Assembly (NCBI RefSeq): GCF_016894385.1
Contig: NZ_CP069811.1
Coordinates: 2,208,501-2,272,500 of the forward strand
Direction of reading: 5' to 3'
DNA from: Cupriavidus oxalaticus
GTDB taxonomy: Bacteria; Pseudomonadota; Gammaproteobacteria; Burkholderiales; Burkholderiaceae
DNA length: 64,000 nucleotides
The notes beneath the pieces were generated by a model that made no database searches, was not told where the DNA came from, and was given only the letters and a program-made list of their open reading frames with translations. The position numbers and the translations under genes are program-made. Shown piece after piece: positions 36,477 to 45,225 of the stretch (position 1 is the first letter of the stretch; each line of letters starts with the position of its first letter).

Positions 36477-37637
36477 ATGAAATCCAATACCGCACTGCTT
36501 GCGCTCGCCATCGGCGCCTTCGGCATCGGCACCACCGAATTCGCCCCGATGGGATTGCTCCCCGTGATCGCCGAAGGCGTCGACGTCAGCATCCCCACCG
36601 CGGGGATGCTGATTACCGCGTACGCGGTGGGCGTGATGGTCGGCGCGCCGGTGATGACCCTGCTGTTCAGCCGCTTCGGCAAGCGCGCCGCACTGATGGC
36701 GCTGATGGCCATCTTCACCGTCGGCAACCTGCTGTCGGCGCTGGCGCCGGGATACGCCACGCTGCTGGCGTCGCGCCTGGTCACCAGCCTCAACCATGGC
36801 GCCTTCTTCGGCCTCGGCGCCGTGGTGGCCGCGAGCGTGGTGCCGAAGGAAAAGCAGGCCAGCGCCGTGGCAACGATGTTCATGGGACTGACCATCGCCA
36901 ATATCGGCGGCGTGCCGGCGGCAACCTGGATCGGGCAGCAGGTCGGCTGGCGCCTGGCGTTCGCCGGCACCGCGGTGCTGGGACTGGTCGCCATGGCTGC
37001 ACTCTGGCTGGCGTTGCCGCAGGGCGAGCGCGGCACCCCGCCCAATGTGCGCCGGGAACTGGCCGTGCTCACCCGCCCGCCCGTGTTGCTGGCGATGGCG
37101 ACAACGGTGCTGGGCGCGGGCGCCATGTTCACGCTCTACACCTATATTGCGCCGGTGCTTGCCGATCTCACCGGCGCATCCGACACCTTTGTCACCCTCT
37201 CGCTCGTGCTGATCGGCGTTGGCTTCACGGTCGGCAATCACGTGGGGGGACGGCTCGCGGACTGGTCGCTCGATGGCGCGACGAAAATCGTCCTGTCGGC
37301 GCTCGCCGTCATCATGCTGATGCTCCCCTTCGCCCTCTCCCACCACGTCACCGCGGCCCTTGGACTACTGGCCTGGGGCGCCGCGACCTTCGCCGTCGTC
37401 CCGCCGGTGCAGATGCGGGTGATGGAAGCCGCGGCGGAAGCACCGGGACTTGCGTCGTCGATCAACGTCGGCGCCTTCAATCTCGGCAATGCCCTGGGCG
37501 CAGCACTCGGTGGCGGGGTTATCAGCCTGGATCTCGGCTACAGCGCGGTGCCGGTCGCTGGCGGCCTGCTCGCCGCGGCGGGATTCCTGGTGGTGTGGCT
37601 CAGCCGGGCAGACAGGCGCGCGCTGGTCGCTTCGTGA
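36477..37637 (+). CDS. MFS transporter, DHA1 family (AraJ/YdhP-like efflux)
   Basis: 386 residues, about twelve helices. The N-terminus GAFGIGTTEFAPMGLLPVIA is the standard signature of the AraJ/YdhP/PbuE arabinose- and purine-efflux group, followed by GMLITAYAVGVMVGAPV. Loop 2-3 reads SRFGKRAAL. It sits 23 bp after the OYE gene with AGGA upstream and is probably in the same transcript. Likely exports a small metabolite or drug. A 60-bp hairpin repeat follows at 37771. Confidence 0.88.
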   Translation: MKSNTALLALAIGAFGIGTTEFAPMGLLPVIAEGVDVSIPTAGMLITAYAVGVMVGAPVMTLLFSRFGKRAALMALMAIFTVGNLLSALAPGYATLLASRLVTSLNHGAFFGLGAVVAASVVPKEKQASAVATMFMGLTIANIGGVPAATWIGQQVGWRLAFAGTAVLGLVAMAALWLALPQGERGTPPNVRRELAVLTRPPVLLAMATTVLGAGAMFTLYTYIAPVLADLTGASDTFVTLSLVLIGVGFTVGNHVGGRLADWSLDGATKIVLSALAVIMLMLPFALSHHVTAALGLLAWGAATFAVVPPVQMRVMEAAAEAPGLASSINVGAFNLGNALGAALGGGVISLDLGYSAVPVAGGLLAAAGFLVVWLSRADRRALVAS

Positions 37638-37770
37638 GCGCTGTGTCGGCGCCCACGCGTCTCGTACCAATCCAGTGAGAGAGCAGGCCCTTCCTATCAA
37701 GCTTGTGCGCCGCGAGTCCACGGGGCCTGCTGCATAGGGAATCGGCGGGATTGGGAATGGGAGGGGTCCC

Positions 37771-37830
37771 GACTTCGTTGAAGCGCCGGCCCTCACCTCC
37801 GGCCCCTCTCCCGCGAGCGGGAGAGGGGAG
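37771..37830. repeat. Dispersed 60-bp hairpin repeat, copy B
   Basis: Matches copy A (34384-34443) at 58 of 60 positions, same orientation. Contains the 12-bp stem CCCCTCTCCCGC/GCGGGAGAGGGG (37803-37828). It stands in the 294-bp gap between the DHA1 pump stop and the convergent SRPBCC gene; the rest of that gap shows nothing gene-like. Confidence 0.85.
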
Positions 37831-37931
37831 CCAACAAGCGAAAGACAAAGGTCAGGGGCACTCGCCAGCGATAGCGCGTGCGAGCGCAGCGACGCACTCC
37901 GCGAAAGCCAGCGGCAAGGCCATCAGCCCTC

Positions 37932-38357
37932 TCATGATGCCGCCCCGGCCAGCGTTGCCTCCAATGCCTTGAGGCCATCCCGATAAATGCCCTCGAACAG
38001 CCGCGATGCGTCGTCATCGCTCACGCCGGCCGGCGTGAACTGGCCGGACCATTCGACGCGCGAGGCCTGGTCCCCGTCGAGGCCGACCACGCGCAGCGTG
38101 GAGCGGTAGCCGGTGACCGGGAACGGCGCCTTCAGGATCGAGTAGGTGTAACTGCGCGCGCCCTGGTCGAAGGCCTCGAGCCGTTCGACGATGGCGTCGC
38201 CGTCCGGATTGACGAGGCTGCGCACACGGCCGCCCTCGCTCAGTTCGCTCTTGGGGATATACGGCAGCCAGTCGGGCAGCGAATCGAAGCCGCCAATCAG
38301 TTGCCAGACGCGGTCCGGTGCAACCGGCAGCGTGATCGTTGCAGAAGCTTGTGCCAT
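37932..38357 (-). CDS. SRPBCC family protein (polyketide cyclase/START-like)
   Basis: 141 residues forming a helix-grip fold: N-terminal ASATITLPVAPDRVWQLIGGFDSLPDWLP and C-terminal helix DASRLFEGIYRDGLKALEA. Such proteins bind hydrophobic ligands or act as cyclases and dehydratases. The gene is 32 bp downstream of the aldo/keto reductase on the same strand and probably shares its transcript. I start at the ATG at 38357 with GGAG upstream; a longer reading continues into another frame of the reductase. Ligand unknown. Confidence 0.85.
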   Translation of the reverse strand: MAQASATITLPVAPDRVWQLIGGFDSLPDWLPYIPKSELSEGGRVRSLVNPDGDAIVERLEAFDQGARSYTYSILKAPFPVTGYRSTLRVVGLDGDQASRVEWSGQFTPAGVSDDDASRLFEGIYRDGLKALEATLAGAAS

Positions 38358-38389
38358 GGTGGACTCCTTGAATCGAATGTGGTCCCGGA

Positions 38390-39409
38390 TCAGTTGCTGT
38401 CGCCAGGCAGCGGCGCATTTGCCGCAACCAGGCGCTGCTCGCGCAGCTCGCGCCAGAAATCGGCGGGAATGACCGCCTTCAGCGCGGCGGTGTCCTCGGC
38501 GATGCGCTCGGGCCGGCTCGCACCCGGGATCACGGCGGCGACCGCCGGGTTGGCCAGCACGAACTGCAGCGCGGCGGCCTTGATGCTGACGCCATGGCGT
38601 TGCGCGATCGCCTTGATGCGCTCGACCTTGCTGATGATCTCGGGCGGCGCCTTCTGGTACTCGAAGTGCGAGCCGCCGGCCAGGATGCCCGAGCTGTACG
38701 GGCCGCCGACCACGATCTCGGTCTTGCGCTCCGCGGCCTTGGGCATCAGGCGCTGCAGCGCGCGCTCGTGATCGAGCAGCGAATAGCGGCCCGCCAGCAG
38801 GAAGCCGTCCGGCTGCACTTCGGTCAGGTCCAGCGTCAGTTCGATCGGCTCGACGCGGTTCACGCCCAGGCCCCAGGCCTTGATCACGCCCTCTTCGCGC
38901 AGCCGGGTCAGCACCTTGAAAGCGCCTTTGCGGGCCGTCTCGAAATAGGCCAGCCACTCGTCGCCGTAGAAGTCCTGGGCGATGTCGTGGACCCACACGA
39001 TGTCGAGGCGGTCGGCCTTCATCCGCCTGAGGCTGTCCTCGATCGAGCGCAGCGTGGCGTCCGCCGAGTAGTCGTTGACCAGCTTGTTCGGGCGGCCGGC
39101 GGCGAACAGGCCGCTTTTCTCGCCCAGGGAGCGCGCGCTGGCGTCTTCGACTTCGTCCAGGATCAGGCGGCCGACCTTGGTGCTGAGCACGTATTCGTCG
39201 CGCGGGTGCCGGGACAGCGCTTCGCCCAGCCGGATTTCGGCCAGGCCCGCGCCGTAGAACGGCGCGGTGTCGTAGTAGCGCACGCCTTGCGCCCAGGCCG
39301 CGTCCACGGTGGCCTGCGCCTCCGCTTCCGGAATGTCGCGGAACATATTGCCCAGCGGGGCGGTACCAAAGCCGAGCACGTTGCCGGCGAGTGTGTCTTT
39401 GATGCTCAT
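38390..39409 (-). CDS. Aldo/keto reductase (D-threo-aldose/fucose dehydrogenase-like subgroup)
   Basis: 339-residue NAD(P)H-dependent (beta/alpha)8 oxidoreductase. Catalytic residues are visible in YYDTAPFYGAG (Asp, Tyr), LSTKVGR (Lys) and VWVHDIAQD (His). IPGASRPERIAED near the end is the cofactor-binding loop. It resembles bacterial proteins related to L-fucose/D-threo-aldose 1-dehydrogenase and pyridoxal reductases. It is divergent from the LysR gene at 39528 across 118 bp carrying a strong palindrome, so it is probably that regulator's main target. Substrate unassigned. Confidence 0.9.
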   Translation of the reverse strand: MSIKDTLAGNVLGFGTAPLGNMFRDIPEAEAQATVDAAWAQGVRYYDTAPFYGAGLAEIRLGEALSRHPRDEYVLSTKVGRLILDEVEDASARSLGEKSGLFAAGRPNKLVNDYSADATLRSIEDSLRRMKADRLDIVWVHDIAQDFYGDEWLAYFETARKGAFKVLTRLREEGVIKAWGLGVNRVEPIELTLDLTEVQPDGFLLAGRYSLLDHERALQRLMPKAAERKTEIVVGGPYSSGILAGGSHFEYQKAPPEIISKVERIKAIAQRHGVSIKAAALQFVLANPAVAAVIPGASRPERIAEDTAALKAVIPADFWRELREQRLVAANAPLPGDSN

Positions 39410-39463
39410 GACTGCTCCAGATACAAATCAAGTTGGGGTGAAGGCAGTCTAGGGTTGCAAGTT

Positions 39464-39494
39464 AAGTCTGTCCAAGACAGAATTGGATAGACTT
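39464..39494. promoter_or_regulatory. Nested palindromic operator between AKR and LysR genes
   Basis: Two overlapping dyads are visible. The outer one is AAGTCTGTCCAA-N7-TTGGATAGACTT (11 of 12 pairs). Inside it is a perfect TCTGTC-N3-GACAGA (39467-39481). The site is 34 bp upstream of the LysR ATG and 55 bp upstream of the reductase ATG. It is a strong candidate for the LysR regulator's binding site. A 17-bp portion recurs at 34485-34501 in inverse orientation. Confidence 0.65.
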
Positions 39495-39527
39495 GATTCC
39501 TCAGAGGTCTGAAATTCAGGACTGGAC

Positions 39528-40454
39528 ATGCTAGATATCCGCCAACTTCACTATTTCGTGGCCGTGGCCGAAGACGAGCACGTCGGACGCGCCGCCGAAC
39601 GGCTCCATATCTCCCAATCGCCACTTAGCCGGCAGATTGCCCAGCTTGAAGAAAAGCTCGGGCTGGTGCTGTTCGAGCGCTCCCAGCAACGCATCCGGCT
39701 CACGCGCGACGGCCGCACGTTCCTGGCCGAGACCCGCGCCTTCCTGACGCACGCCAACCGGCTCGAATCGCTGGCGCGGCGGCTCGGGCGCGGCGACGAG
39801 GGCGGCCTCTGCATCGGCTACCTGGAATACGCGATGCACTCCGGCATCCTGCCGAACGCCTTGCGCGAGTTGCGCCAGGACCGGCCCGCCGTGCACATCG
39901 CGCTGTACAACCAGCAGTCGGCGACCCAGCTCGAAGGACTGCGCCAGCGCAGCCTGGATATCGCACTCGTGTGCGAGCCGCCGCCGCCCGACGATCCGGA
40001 CCTGGAGGCCTCACAGGTGCTCAATGACCCGATGCTGCTGGCGCTGCCCGAAGGCCACCCGCTTGCCAGGGCGGAGCAGCTCACCCCGGACGACCTCGCG
40101 GCGCAAAAATGGATCGGCGTGATGCACCAGGAAACCGCGCTGCGGCATGACACGTTCATCGCGGCTTGCGCGAAGGCTGGCTTCACGCCGACGATCACGA
40201 TGGAGGCGACCGAACCGCTGGCCGCCCTGGGGCTCGTGGCCGCGGGACTCGGCGTGACCACGATCCAGCAAAGCCTGCGCCACCAGGCGCCGGCGGGCGT
40301 GGTGCTGCATGACCTGTCGTGGTTCAGTTACCGCACGCCCCTATGGGCGGCCTGGCACAAGGTCAACCTGCGGCCGCTGGTGGAGATCTTCCGCAAGACG
40401 TTGCTGCAGGCGAGCGGCGTCGTGCCGGAGATCGCGACGGCGGAGGCGGGCTGA
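39528..40454 (+). CDS. LysR family transcriptional regulator
   Basis: 308 residues. N-terminal MLDIRQLHYFVAVAEDEHVGRAAERLHISQ is the CatR/BenM-like form, followed by LSRQIAQLEEKLGLVLFERS. The effector domain spans about 90-295. Divergence from the aldo/keto reductase and the palindrome at 39464-39494 point to control of that reductase, the SRPBCC gene and itself. AGGA lies 6 bp before the ATG. The recurring motif at 34485 may extend its regulon. Confidence 0.9.
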   Translation: MLDIRQLHYFVAVAEDEHVGRAAERLHISQSPLSRQIAQLEEKLGLVLFERSQQRIRLTRDGRTFLAETRAFLTHANRLESLARRLGRGDEGGLCIGYLEYAMHSGILPNALRELRQDRPAVHIALYNQQSATQLEGLRQRSLDIALVCEPPPPDDPDLEASQVLNDPMLLALPEGHPLARAEQLTPDDLAAQKWIGVMHQETALRHDTFIAACAKAGFTPTITMEATEPLAALGLVAAGLGVTTIQQSLRHQAPAGVVLHDLSWFSYRTPLWAAWHKVNLRPLVEIFRKTLLQASGVVPEIATAEAG

Positions 40455-40614
40455 AGTGACACGTTCTGTTTGCACGACACAAACGGCGGTTCCGGGCACC
40501 ACGCCGACGCCAGGTTCTGGCAGGATTGCGGAACACGACCGGCCCGGCGCTGCCCGCACTGTGGCCACGAAGCTGTAGCCGCCGCAGAGCGCAAGAGTGA
40601 TTGGGGAGACTGCG

Positions 40615-41502
40615 ATGTCTGACGACCTTGTGATTCGGAACATGACACGCGCCGAACTGGATCAGCTGGTCGGCTGGGCGGCAAGCGAGGGGTGGAACCC
40701 CGGTCTTCACGACGCGGCGCTGTTCTGGGCCGCGGACCCGGATGCCTTTATCGCGGCGGAGCTGGATGGCGAGTTGATCGGCGGGGGCGCGATCACCTCG
40801 TACCACGGGGAGTTCGGCTTTATGGGCTTCTTTATCGTTCGCCCGGAGTTTCGTGGCCGGGGGCTGGGCAACACGCTGTGGCATGCGCGCCGGGACCGGC
40901 TGCTTGGGCGGCTGCGGCCCGGTGCTGCCATCGGGCTGGACGGCGTCTTTGCGATGCAGGACTACTACGCCAGGGGCGGCTTCGTTTTCTCCCATCGCAA
41001 CCTGCGCTTTCGTGCCGAGGTGCCGCTCGATCAGCCCCCCTGCTCCCAGCCCCAGCCGCCGCGCGCGGACGATGCGATCGTCCCGCTGGATGCTGTGCCC
41101 TTCGACGACGTGCTGGCATACGACCGCACATGCTTTCCCGCCGCGCGCGAGGCCTTCCTGCGCGCATGGGTCCGGCAGGCGGATGCGCTTGCGCTGGGGT
41201 GCTTGCGCCAGGGCCAGCTGGCCGGATTCGGCGTGGTGCGCCGGTGCGGGGAAGGCTGCAAGATCGGGCCGCTGTTTGCTGACGACGCTGACGCGGCCTA
41301 CGCACTCTATGCACGCCTGGCCGCCTTTGCATCGGGCGGCCCTTTGTTCCTCGATGTGCCGGAAAACCATCCCGCAGCCATGGCGCTGGCGCATCGGCAC
41401 GGCATGGCGGAAGTCTTCGGCTGCGCGCGCATGTATCTCGGGCCGCCGCCCGGCCTGGTGCACAAGCGCATCTTTGGCATTACGACCTTTGAGCTGGGAT
41501 GA
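40615..41502 (+). CDS. GNAT family N-acetyltransferase with second C-terminal acetyltransferase-like domain
   Basis: 295 residues from the ATG at 40615 (GGGGAG upstream). The first domain, about 1-140, has the acetyl-CoA pyrophosphate loop RPEFRGRGLGNTLW. The second domain, about 150-290, resembles the YitH/Acetyltransf_18 module often appended to GNAT enzymes. The substrate is unknown. It overlaps the following deacetylase gene by four bases, so the two are made together, which suggests acyl transfer and hydrolysis on related amino or amide compounds. Confidence 0.85.
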   Translation: MSDDLVIRNMTRAELDQLVGWAASEGWNPGLHDAALFWAADPDAFIAAELDGELIGGGAITSYHGEFGFMGFFIVRPEFRGRGLGNTLWHARRDRLLGRLRPGAAIGLDGVFAMQDYYARGGFVFSHRNLRFRAEVPLDQPPCSQPQPPRADDAIVPLDAVPFDDVLAYDRTCFPAAREAFLRAWVRQADALALGCLRQGQLAGFGVVRRCGEGCKIGPLFADDADAAYALYARLAAFASGGPLFLDVPENHPAAMALAHRHGMAEVFGCARMYLGPPPGLVHKRIFGITTFELG

Positions 41503-42395
41503 TGCCCGCGCGCGACCTGGCCGGCTACGGCAGCGCCCCGCCCGATCCGCGCTGGCCCGGTGGCGCGCGTGTGGCGCTGCAGTTTGTGCTGAACATCGAG
41601 GAAGGCGCGGAATCGTGCATCCTCAATGGCGACGCGAGTTCCGAAGCGTACCTGCACGAGCTGCCCGGTCGGCCGCCGCGCCAGGCCGAGCGCGACTGGA
41701 GTGTCGAGAGCATGTACGAGTACGGCGCGCGTGCCGGCGTCTGGCGCTTGCTCGACCTGTTCGCCGAGCGCCGCTTGCCGCTGACCGCGTTCGCGGTCGG
41801 TCGCGCACTGGAACTCAATCCGCGGATCGGGCAGGCGCTCAGTGCCGCGGGACACGAGGTGGCGGGACATGGCTACCGCTGGATCGACTACCGTGGCGTA
41901 CCTGAAGACGAAGAGCGGCGCCAGATTCGCCTGACGATCGCGGCGATCGAACGCATCTGCGGCAAGCGGCCGGTAGGCTGGTACACGGGTCGGGTCAGTG
42001 CCAGCACCCGGCGCCTGATCCACGAGGAAGGCGGCTTTCTTTACAGCTCGGATGCCTACAACGATGACCTGCCCTACTGGCTCTCCAGCTCGCCGCCGCT
42101 GCTGGTGATCCCCTATACGCTTGTCAACAACGACGCCCGCTACCTGCTGCCTGGCGGCTTTGCCTGCGGGGACGATTTCTACCGCATGCTGCGGGACGCA
42201 TTCGACCAGTTGTGGCACGAGGGCGCGCGCGCGCCGAAGATGATGAGCGTCGGACTGCATCCCCGCATCAGCGGGCATCCCGCGCGTGCCATGGCGCTTG
42301 CGCGGTTCCTTGACGACGTGCGCGGCCGTGACGCCGTGTGGATCTGCCGCCGCGAGGACATCGCCAGGCACTGGATGGCCGAGCATCCGGCGTAG
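41499..42395 (+). CDS. Polysaccharide deacetylase family protein, PuuE allantoinase-like
   Basis: 298 residues with a NodB fold. FVLNIEEGAES replaces the usual Asp-Asp metal motif, as in PuuE-type allantoinases, which lack one classic metal ligand. VAGHGYRWIDY is the His motif near residue 125, RVSASTRRL follows, and SVGLHPRISGHPAR is the C-terminal His motif. PuuE opens the allantoin ring; relatives deacetylate or hydrolyse other small amides. No purine genes are nearby, so allantoinase activity is only one possibility. The ATG overlaps the acetyltransferase stop (ATGA). Confidence 0.82.
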   Translation: MMPARDLAGYGSAPPDPRWPGGARVALQFVLNIEEGAESCILNGDASSEAYLHELPGRPPRQAERDWSVESMYEYGARAGVWRLLDLFAERRLPLTAFAVGRALELNPRIGQALSAAGHEVAGHGYRWIDYRGVPEDEERRQIRLTIAAIERICGKRPVGWYTGRVSASTRRLIHEEGGFLYSSDAYNDDLPYWLSSSPPLLVIPYTLVNNDARYLLPGGFACGDDFYRMLRDAFDQLWHEGARAPKMMSVGLHPRISGHPARAMALARFLDDVRGRDAVWICRREDIARHWMAEHPA

Positions 42396-42492
42396 CCTGC
42401 CCTAAGGCGGCTTCGCCGTGCCGGCCCGTCGGTATCTCTCTGCGTCTCCCAGGCCGTTGATCCGCGTAAACCCCAATGACAAATCCGTAACA

Positions 42493-42522
42493 TTGACAGT
42501 TTGCTGACAGCCTTCCTACATA
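42493..42522 (+). promoter_or_regulatory. Candidate sigma-70 promoter for the dehydrogenase/citrate-carrier pair
   Basis: TTGACA (42493-42498) and TACATA (42517-42522) are spaced by 18 bp in a locally AT-rich stretch. They lie about 80 bp upstream of the ATG at 42605. A perfect -35 hexamer is unusual in this GC-rich window. Confidence 0.45.
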
Positions 42523-42604
42523 GAATCTGCTCCCAGCCCAAGACACGGAACCGGGCCGGCAGCCCATGACGGCCAGCGGTCCCGACACATCGACAGGAGC
42601 GCAG

Positions 42605-43645
42605 ATGGAAAACGGAGCACGCGAACAGATCCCCGCCACGCTGATCCCCGGCGACGGCATCGGCCCCGAAGTGGTGGATGCCACCGTCAGGGTGCTGGAC
42701 GCGCTCGGTGCCCCATTCGCCTGGGACCTCCGGCGCGCGGGCATGGCCGGCGTCGAATACAGCGGCGATCCGATGCCGGAAGACACGCTGGACAGCATCC
42801 GCCGCACCGGCCTTGCGCTGAAGGGCCCGCTGACCACGCCGGTGGGCGGTGGCTTCCGCTCGGTCAATGTACGCCTGCGCGAAGCATTCAACCTTTACGC
42901 CAATGTGCGCCCCGCGCGAACGATCGTTCCCGGCCGCTTCGACAACATCGACCTGGTGCTGGTGCGCGAGAACGTCGGCGGCTTCTACGTGGCGCACGAC
43001 TACTACATCCCGGTCGGCGACGACCCCCATGCGGTGGCGGTGTCTACCGGCACCAACACGCGCGACGCCTGCCGCCGCATTGCCCGCTTCGCGTTCGAGT
43101 ACGCCGTCAGGAACGGCCGCAAGAAGATCACGGTGGTGCACAAGGCCAATATCCTGAAGGCGCTTACCGGCATCTTCCTGGAAGCGGCGCGGGAAGTCGC
43201 CAGCGACTATGCCGGCCGTGTCGAGATGGACGACATCATCGTAGACGCCTGCGCCATGCAGCTGGTCCTCAACCCGTGGCGCTTCGACATGCTGCTCTGT
43301 ACCAACCTGTTCGGCGACATCCTGTCGGACCAGATCGCCGGCCTGGTCGGCGGGCTCGGCATGGCGCCGGGCGCCAACATCGGCGACCACGCGGCGATCT
43401 TCGAGGCGGTCCATGGCTCGGCGCCCGACATCGCGGGCAAAGGCATTGCCAACCCGATCTCGCTGATGCTCGCCGCCGGGCTGATGCTCGACCACGTGGG
43501 ACGCCAGGACCTTGCCACGCGGCTGCGTACCGCCATCGGGCTGACGCTCAACCAGGACCAGGTGAAGACCGGCGACCTCCACGGCACGGCCTCCACGCTT
43601 CAGTTTGCTGACGCGGTAGCGAAGCGCATCGCTTCGGCCAGCTAA
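42605..43645 (+). CDS. Isocitrate/isopropylmalate dehydrogenase family protein (isocitrate dehydrogenase-like)
   Basis: 346-residue beta-decarboxylating dehydrogenase. The N-terminus has TLIPGDGIGPEV; SVNVRLREAFNLYANVRP carries the Ser-x-Asn pattern seen in NAD-dependent isocitrate dehydrogenases. RENVGGFY replaces the more common RENTEG; the catalytic Lys is in VVHKANILK, metal Asp residues are in DILSDQIAGL, and EAVHGSAPDIAGKGIANP is the cofactor region. AGGAG lies upstream of the ATG at 42605. Its neighbour is a CitMHS citrate carrier, so a citrate/isocitrate or related tricarboxylate route is likely. Tartrate or homoisocitrate activity is not excluded. Confidence 0.82.
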   Translation: MENGAREQIPATLIPGDGIGPEVVDATVRVLDALGAPFAWDLRRAGMAGVEYSGDPMPEDTLDSIRRTGLALKGPLTTPVGGGFRSVNVRLREAFNLYANVRPARTIVPGRFDNIDLVLVRENVGGFYVAHDYYIPVGDDPHAVAVSTGTNTRDACRRIARFAFEYAVRNGRKKITVVHKANILKALTGIFLEAAREVASDYAGRVEMDDIIVDACAMQLVLNPWRFDMLLCTNLFGDILSDQIAGLVGGLGMAPGANIGDHAAIFEAVHGSAPDIAGKGIANPISLMLAAGLMLDHVGRQDLATRLRTAIGLTLNQDQVKTGDLHGTASTLQFADAVAKRIASAS

Positions 43646-43867
43646 GACACACCCGGCAGGCCTTGCCAACGCGCAGGGCAGCCGCCCCCTCCGGTCGTTC
43701 CTCCATGTTCCGGCACGCTGTCTCGTGCCGGCGGGATCGGCCTTGCCCTGAAATCCGTGCGCCGGACGACGCACACAGCCGGTCTGGATGTTTCCCGCCG
43801 CGCCCCCACGCGGCGACTCATGGCTGCGTGGCTACGCGGCATGGCCGGCAAAGAGATACAGAAAAAG

Positions 43868-45214
43868 ATGTTGACCCTGCTCGCCTACTCCATGGTGATC
43901 GTGTTCATGGCACTGATCATGACCAAGCGGCTGTCTGCCATGGTGGCATTGATCCTTGTGCCGATTGCCTTCGGCGCGGTTGGCGGCTTCGGCCCGGAAC
44001 TCGGGCCGATGATGCTCGAGGGCGTCAAGAAGCTGGCCCCGACCGGCGTGATGCTGATGTTCGCCATCCTGTACTTCGGCCTGATGATCGACGCTGGCCT
44101 GTTCGACCCGGTGGTGCGCGTCATCCTGAAGCTCGTCGGCGGCGACCCGGTCAAGATCGTGGTCGGCACCTTCGTGCTGGCGGCGCTGGTATCGCTGGAC
44201 GGCGACGGCTCGACGACCTACATGATCACCTGCGCCGCCATGCTGCCGCTCTACAAGCGTCTCGGCATCAGCCGGCTGGTGCTGGCCTGCGTGATCATGA
44301 TGGCGGGCGGGCTGATGAACATCCTGCCCTGGGGCGGACCGACCGCGCGCGCGGCCAGCGCGCTGGGCGTGGATGTGGGGGCGCTGTTCGTGCCGATGAT
44401 CCTGCCGATGATCGTCACCGGCATGTGGGGCGTGTTCGTGGCCTTCGTGCTGGGCCGCCGCGAGCGCAACCGGCTTGGCACCCTGGCCCTGATGAGCACC
44501 GGGCTGCCGGGCCATGCCGGTCCGTGTTCGCACCACGCCGGTGACACCGGGCCGGAGGTTGCTGCCGGCGACCCGCAGATCGCCAGGCCCAGGCTGCTGT
44601 GGTTCAACTTCCTGCTGACCATCGGCCTGATGGTCATGCTGATCCTCGGCACCCTGCCGCTGCCTGCCCTGTTCATCGTGGCCTGCGCGATCGCGCTGAT
44701 GGTCAACTACCCGACGCTGGAGGAGCAGAAGGAACGCATCGGCGCCCACGCCGCCAACGTCGTGCCGGTGGTATCGCTGATCTTCGCCGCCGGCGTCTTC
44801 GTCGGCATCCTGTCCGGCACCAAGATGGTCGACGCCATCGCCCACAGCGTGATCAGCGCCGTGCCTGACTGGATGGGTCCCTACATGGCCCTGGTGACCG
44901 GCGTGCTGAGCGTCCCGTTCACGTTCTTCATTTCGAACGACGCGTTCTACTTTGGCATCCTGCCGATCCTGGCCAAGGCCGCCGCGGTCTATGGCATTGG
45001 CGCCGCCGAGATCGGGCGCGCTTCGCTGATCGGGCAACAGGTCCACCTGCTGAGCCCGCTGGTCGCGTCAACCTACCTGCTGGTCGGACTGGCGGAGGTC
45101 GAATTCGGCGACCATCAGCGCTACACCTTGCTGTGGGCGCTGTCGGCGGCGGTGGTCATGCTGGTGGCTACCGTTGCCTTCGGGGTGATCCCGGTAGTGG
45201 GCAATACGGGCTGA
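43868..45214 (+). CDS. CitMHS family citrate:metal/H+ symporter
   Basis: 448 residues and about twelve helices, starting MLTLLAYSMVIVFMALIMTK, the usual N-terminus of CitM/CitH proteins. LDGDGSTTYMITCAAMLPLY and the two re-entrant-like Gly/Pro-rich blocks (ILPWGGPTARA; SNDAFYFGILP) match the family. CitMHS carriers import citrate complexed with Mg or Ca. The ORF extends left to 43757, but that part looks non-coding, so I chose the ATG at 43868. A basic insert near residue 200-245 (RRERNRLG, then a His-containing stretch) forms the central loop. It follows the dehydrogenase by 222 bp. Confidence 0.87.
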   Translation: MLTLLAYSMVIVFMALIMTKRLSAMVALILVPIAFGAVGGFGPELGPMMLEGVKKLAPTGVMLMFAILYFGLMIDAGLFDPVVRVILKLVGGDPVKIVVGTFVLAALVSLDGDGSTTYMITCAAMLPLYKRLGISRLVLACVIMMAGGLMNILPWGGPTARAASALGVDVGALFVPMILPMIVTGMWGVFVAFVLGRRERNRLGTLALMSTGLPGHAGPCSHHAGDTGPEVAAGDPQIARPRLLWFNFLLTIGLMVMLILGTLPLPALFIVACAIALMVNYPTLEEQKERIGAHAANVVPVVSLIFAAGVFVGILSGTKMVDAIAHSVISAVPDWMGPYMALVTGVLSVPFTFFISNDAFYFGILPILAKAAAVYGIGAAEIGRASLIGQQVHLLSPLVASTYLLVGLAEVEFGDHQRYTLLWALSAAVVMLVATVAFGVIPVVGNTG

Positions 45215-45225
45215 CCGGAAGGGAC

